Positions 6,897-8,598 of a stretch of 8,598 nt of DNA are shown in pieces. The stretch spans positions 1 through 8,598 of the forward strand of contig CALJFV010000011.1 of assembly GCA_938074515.1 (NCBI GenBank), read 5' to 3'. The number at the start of each line of letters is the position of its first letter. The first letter of the stretch is position 1. The notes beneath the pieces were generated by a model that was not told where the DNA came from, searched no databases, and worked only from the letters and a program-made list of their open reading frames with translations. Made by a program: the position numbers and the translations under genes. This DNA is from an uncultured Flavobacteriaceae bacterium. GTDB lineage: Bacteria; Bacteroidota; Bacteroidia; Flavobacteriales; Flavobacteriaceae.

Positions 6897-7187
6897 TTAT
6901 TTGACTTTAACGCTGGCCTTAACCCCTTCAACGAAAACTTTTGCAGGCTTGAAGGCAGGGATATTATGGGCTGGAATTTTTATTGTTGTGTTTTTTGAAA
7001 TGTTTCTTCCAGTTTTTTCAGCTCTCGTTTTAATAATAAAGCTTCCAAAACCTCTCAAATAAACATTTTCGCCTGACTCCAAAGATTGCTTAACTTCACC
7101 CATGAAGGCCTCAACGGTTGCCTGTACATCTCCTTTTTCTAATCCGAGTTTCTCTGAAATTTCTGTGACGATGTCTGCTTTAGTCAT
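6897..7187 (-). CDS. IHF/HU family nucleoid DNA-binding protein
   Basis: 96-residue dimeric DNA-bending protein of the nucleoid. The N-terminal helix pair (MTKADIVTEISEKLGLEKGD, then V-E-A-F-M-G-E-V) forms the dimer core. The L-R-G-F-G-S-F turn (residues 44-50) leads into the DNA-embracing beta arm: T-R-A-E-K-T-G-R-N-I-S-K-N-T-T-I-K-I-P-A. The C-terminal part I-P-A-F-K-P-A-K-V-F-V-E is standard. At the arm tip, position 63 is Ile (GRNIS) where E. coli HU has the DNA-intercalating Pro63 (GRNPQ). The start at 7187 gives the family N-terminus; the frame is open to 7340, but those 51 codons are AT-rich promoter DNA overlapping the mutY start. It is probably the first gene of the cluster with the 30-residue protein and rng, and is divergent from mutY. 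Databases may label it IHF subunit beta. Confidence 0.97.
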   Translation of the reverse strand: MTKADIVTEISEKLGLEKGDVQATVEAFMGEVKQSLESGENVYLRGFGSFIIKTRAEKTGRNISKNTTIKIPAHNIPAFKPAKVFVEGVKASVKVK

Positions 7188-7247
7188 TCTGAAGTACTTT
7201 TTAATTGTGTTATAATGAATATATGATAGGCTCGTTTTTCGAGTGGG

Positions 7248-7280
7248 CAAATATAATGATTTTAAAATCAAATAATCAAA
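7248..7280 (-). promoter_or_regulatory. Candidate promoter of the HU cluster
   Basis: On the minus strand TATATTTG (7255-7248) matches the TAnnTTTG -7 box, and TTTG (7280-7277) matches the -33 box with a 21-base spacer, within the 17-23 range I recall for Flavobacterium. This is the only promoter in the window with both boxes intact. Transcription would start near 7244, giving a leader of about 55 bases for HU. The spacer contains a perfect 14-bp palindrome at 7257-7270. Confidence 0.65.
7257..7270. repeat. Perfect 14-bp palindrome within the HU promoter spacer
   Basis: TGATTTTAAAATCA is its own reverse complement. It lies between the -33 and -7 boxes of the HU promoter and about 55 bases before the mutY start, a typical place for an operator. 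The adjoining AATCAAAT is repeated in tandem (7266-7273 and 7274-7281). Composition is AT-rich, so chance cannot be excluded. Confidence 0.6.
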
Positions 7281-7313
7281 TCGTAAAGTATTAAAATATA
7301 AATACATATACCC

Positions 7314-7321
7314 TATTTTTG
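7314..7321 (+). promoter_or_regulatory. Candidate -7 promoter box of mutY
   Basis: TATTTTTG matches TAnnTTTG exactly and ends four bases before the mutY GTG. With the usual spacing, transcription would start at about the GTG itself, so the mRNA would be leaderless or nearly so. No -33 box is seen at the expected distance, which lowers confidence. Confidence 0.4.
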
Positions 7322-7325
7322 GTAA

Positions 7326-8399
7326 GTGAAGTCTCCCCAATTTAGAATAGATAAAATACTGGTTTCGTGGTATTTAGAAAACAAGCGTGACCTGCCTTGG
7401 CGGCGGGCCATGGATCCCTACAAGATTTGGCTCTCTGAAATAATCTTACAGCAGACACAGGTGGTTCAAGGAATGCCCTATTATGAAAAATTTGTCAATC
7501 ACTTCCCTACGGTTGAAAAGTTGGCTCAAGCCAGCGAACAAGAGGTTCTTAAATTGTGGCAGGGGCTCGGGTATTATTCAAGAGCCCGTAATTTGCATTT
7601 CACAGCTCAGTGGGTAAGCACTGCGCTCGGCGGAGTGTTTCCCCAGACCTTTAAGGGTTTATTGGCATTGAAAGGAATTGGCGTATATACGGCAAGTGCC
7701 ATTGCTTCAATTTGTTACAATGAGCCCAAGGCGGTTGTTGATGGTAATGTCTACAGGGTTTTAAGCCGGGTATTTGGAATCGAACTTCCTATAAATGCTG
7801 TTTCAGGAATAAAAAGATTTCAGGAGTTAGCCGATGAACAATTATATCTAGAGGATCCAGGAACTTACAATCAAGCGGTCATGGAGTTTGGGGCTTTGCA
7901 CTGTGTCCCAAAAAATCCCGATTGTTCCAGCTGTCCACTTTCCAAGAATTGTGTTGCATACGCTACAGGGAGTGTTGCCAAGCTCCCTGTTTCGGTCAAA
8001 AAAACAAAGGTAAAGGCGGTTTATTACAATTTTTTAGTCATTCAGGATGTTCATGGAAAAATTTGGATGCGTCCTCGCCCTGCTGATGGCATATGGCCAA
8101 ATCTTTTTGAATTTCCATTGATAGAATCAAATAAGCCATTGGAGGTGGGTCAAGTAATTACCAAAGCTAATGCCCTAATTGAAGGGGACGATTTGTGGAT
8201 TAGGGACTTGGCAGCGGTTAATCCAGTTCCTAGGGTCCATAGATTGACTCATAAAAAATTAATGGTTGTCTTTTGGACAGGAGTGTCCAAGAATCCATTG
8301 CCAGAGGCCTATACTGCTGAGGAACTTTTTGCCTTGCCTGTTCCTGCGGTCATTGCCCGTTTTATTTCTGAGACGTTTCCTTTTACCCCTCAAAATTAG
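7326..8399 (+). CDS. mutY: A/G-specific adenine DNA glycosylase MutY
   Basis: 357-residue base-excision repair enzyme that removes adenine mispaired with 8-oxoguanine, preventing G:C to T:A changes. N-terminal catalytic domain: L-P-W-R, then W-L-S-E-I-I-L-Q-Q-T-Q with catalytic Glu38; helix-hairpin-helix L-L-A-L-K-G-I-G-V-Y-T-A-S-A-I-A-S (113-128); V-V-D-G-N-V-Y-R-V-L-S-R with catalytic Asp139. The [4Fe-4S] cluster ligands are C193, C200, C203 and C209 in the exact C-x6-C-x2-C-x5-C pattern. A linker leads to the NUDIX-like C-terminal domain (about 230-350) that reads 8-oxoG, with R-V-H-R-L-T-H-K-K-L. Length is normal. GTG at 7326 is the only plausible start: TAA stands directly before it, and the next ATG lies beyond the conserved LPWR. 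The start gives the usual short lead before S-W-Y-L-E-N-K-R-D-L-P-W-R. ssb follows on the same strand. Confidence 0.97.
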   Translation: MKSPQFRIDKILVSWYLENKRDLPWRRAMDPYKIWLSEIILQQTQVVQGMPYYEKFVNHFPTVEKLAQASEQEVLKLWQGLGYYSRARNLHFTAQWVSTALGGVFPQTFKGLLALKGIGVYTASAIASICYNEPKAVVDGNVYRVLSRVFGIELPINAVSGIKRFQELADEQLYLEDPGTYNQAVMEFGALHCVPKNPDCSSCPLSKNCVAYATGSVAKLPVSVKKTKVKAVYYNFLVIQDVHGKIWMRPRPADGIWPNLFEFPLIESNKPLEVGQVITKANALIEGDDLWIRDLAAVNPVPRVHRLTHKKLMVVFWTGVSKNPLPEAYTAEELFALPVPAVIARFISETFPFTPQN

Positions 8400-8427
8400 T
8401 TATATTAGATGGCCTTAGTTAATTTTG
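8396..8427 (+). promoter_or_regulatory. Candidate promoter of ssb
   Basis: TAATTTTG at 8420-8427 matches TAnnTTTG and ends 15 bases before the ssb ATG. TTAG (8396-8399) is a 3-of-4 match to the -33 TTTG at 20 bases spacing. The 13 bases TTAATTTTGTAAA (8419-8431) are identical to those before the TonB receptor gene. This would let ssb be expressed independently of mutY, whose stop is 43 bases upstream of the ssb start. Confidence 0.55.
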
Positions 8428-8442
8428 TAAAAAAGTAAAGAG

Positions 8443-8598
8443 ATGAGTGGAACGCTAAACAAAGTTATGTTGATTGGTCATACTGGAGATGCGATAAAAA
8501 TGACCTATTTCGAAGGAGGGGGATGTATCGGCCGATTTCCTTTAGCAACAAACGAAACATACAACAATAGAACCACCGGAGAACGCGTAACCAACACT
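8443..8598 (+). CDS. ssb: Single-stranded DNA-binding protein Ssb, 5' part (3' end outside window)
   Basis: First 52 codons of the tetrameric OB-fold protein that coats single-stranded DNA in replication, recombination and repair. The visible start MSGTLNKVMLIGHTGDAIKM is the first beta strand, with Asn-Lys-Val and Leu-Ile-Gly-x-x-Gly-Asp as in all Ssb. It is followed by G-C-I-G-R-F-P-L-A-T-N-E and the TTGERVTNT turn that precedes the conserved EWH segment (outside the window). The ATG lies in an A-rich context (AAAAAGTAAAGAG) 43 bases after the mutY stop. The C-terminal acidic tip is not visible. In other Bacteroidota I recall ssb followed by gldE and gldD of the gliding/type IX secretion set, but that region is beyond this window. 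Confidence 0.97.
   Translation, partial: MSGTLNKVMLIGHTGDAIKMTYFEGGGCIGRFPLATNETYNNRTTGERVTNT

Noticed and set aside
7192..7199. Palindrome AAGTACTT just before the HU start
   Set aside because: Eight bases of symmetry are expected by chance in this length of DNA, and no second copy is present.
7188..7340. N-terminal extension of HU by 51 codons
   Set aside because: The frame is open, but the added residues are AT-rich promoter translation with no family match, overlap the start of mutY and contain the HU promoter. The family start MTKADIV is at 7187.

Overview
The window looks like the chromosome of a Bacteroidota bacterium, most likely of the order Flavobacteriales. The evidence is: the flavobacterial form of each housekeeping protein (an AtpD with an extra segment after the catalytic loop, a one-domain 91-residue AtpC, an Rne/Rng nuclease without zinc-link cysteines, an IHF/HU protein with the GRNISKN arm), no Shine-Dalgarno-like sequence before most starts, and promoter-like TAnnTTTG boxes typical of the Bacteroidota primary sigma factor. 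I see no mobile element, CRISPR array, tRNA or rRNA, and no sign of recent gene transfer. No stretch longer than 300 bases lacks a gene.

Layout. Positions 1-1591 hold the end of atpD and all of atpC (F1 ATP synthase beta and epsilon), closed by a strong hairpin terminator at 1611-1639. A TAATTTTG box then leads into a two-gene unit (1700-4464): a TonB-dependent outer-membrane receptor whose stop codon overlaps by one base the start of a cupin_8/JmjC-type putative Fe(II)/2-oxoglutarate oxygenase. This unit converges on recX (minus strand), and the two coding regions overlap by 25 bp. Positions 5013-7187 form a minus-strand cluster, read from right to left: IHF/HU DNA-binding protein, a 30-residue very basic protein (probable small ribosomal protein of the AURKAIP1/COX24-bS22 type), and an Rne/Rng endoribonuclease ending in a strong terminator. 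Divergent from it, on the plus strand, are mutY (A/G mismatch adenine glycosylase) and the first 52 codons of ssb, which runs off the window.

How the genes work together. The right half is a DNA/RNA maintenance neighbourhood: nucleoid protein, ribosome-linked mini-protein, RNA-decay/processing nuclease, base-excision repair and single-strand binding, with the RecA modulator RecX nearby. The left half is energy metabolism plus an outer-membrane uptake/oxygenase pair of unknown substrate.

The least explained part is the non-coding 169 bp between the 30-residue gene and the Rne/Rng gene (6591-6759). It carries two abutting perfect inverted repeats, an outer 8-bp pairing that encloses both, and a competing terminator-like hairpin at the upstream stop codon. 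It resembles a structured leader RNA of the nuclease gene. I found no convincing new multi-gene system; the leader structure, the receptor-oxygenase pair and the palindrome inside the HU promoter are the best leads.
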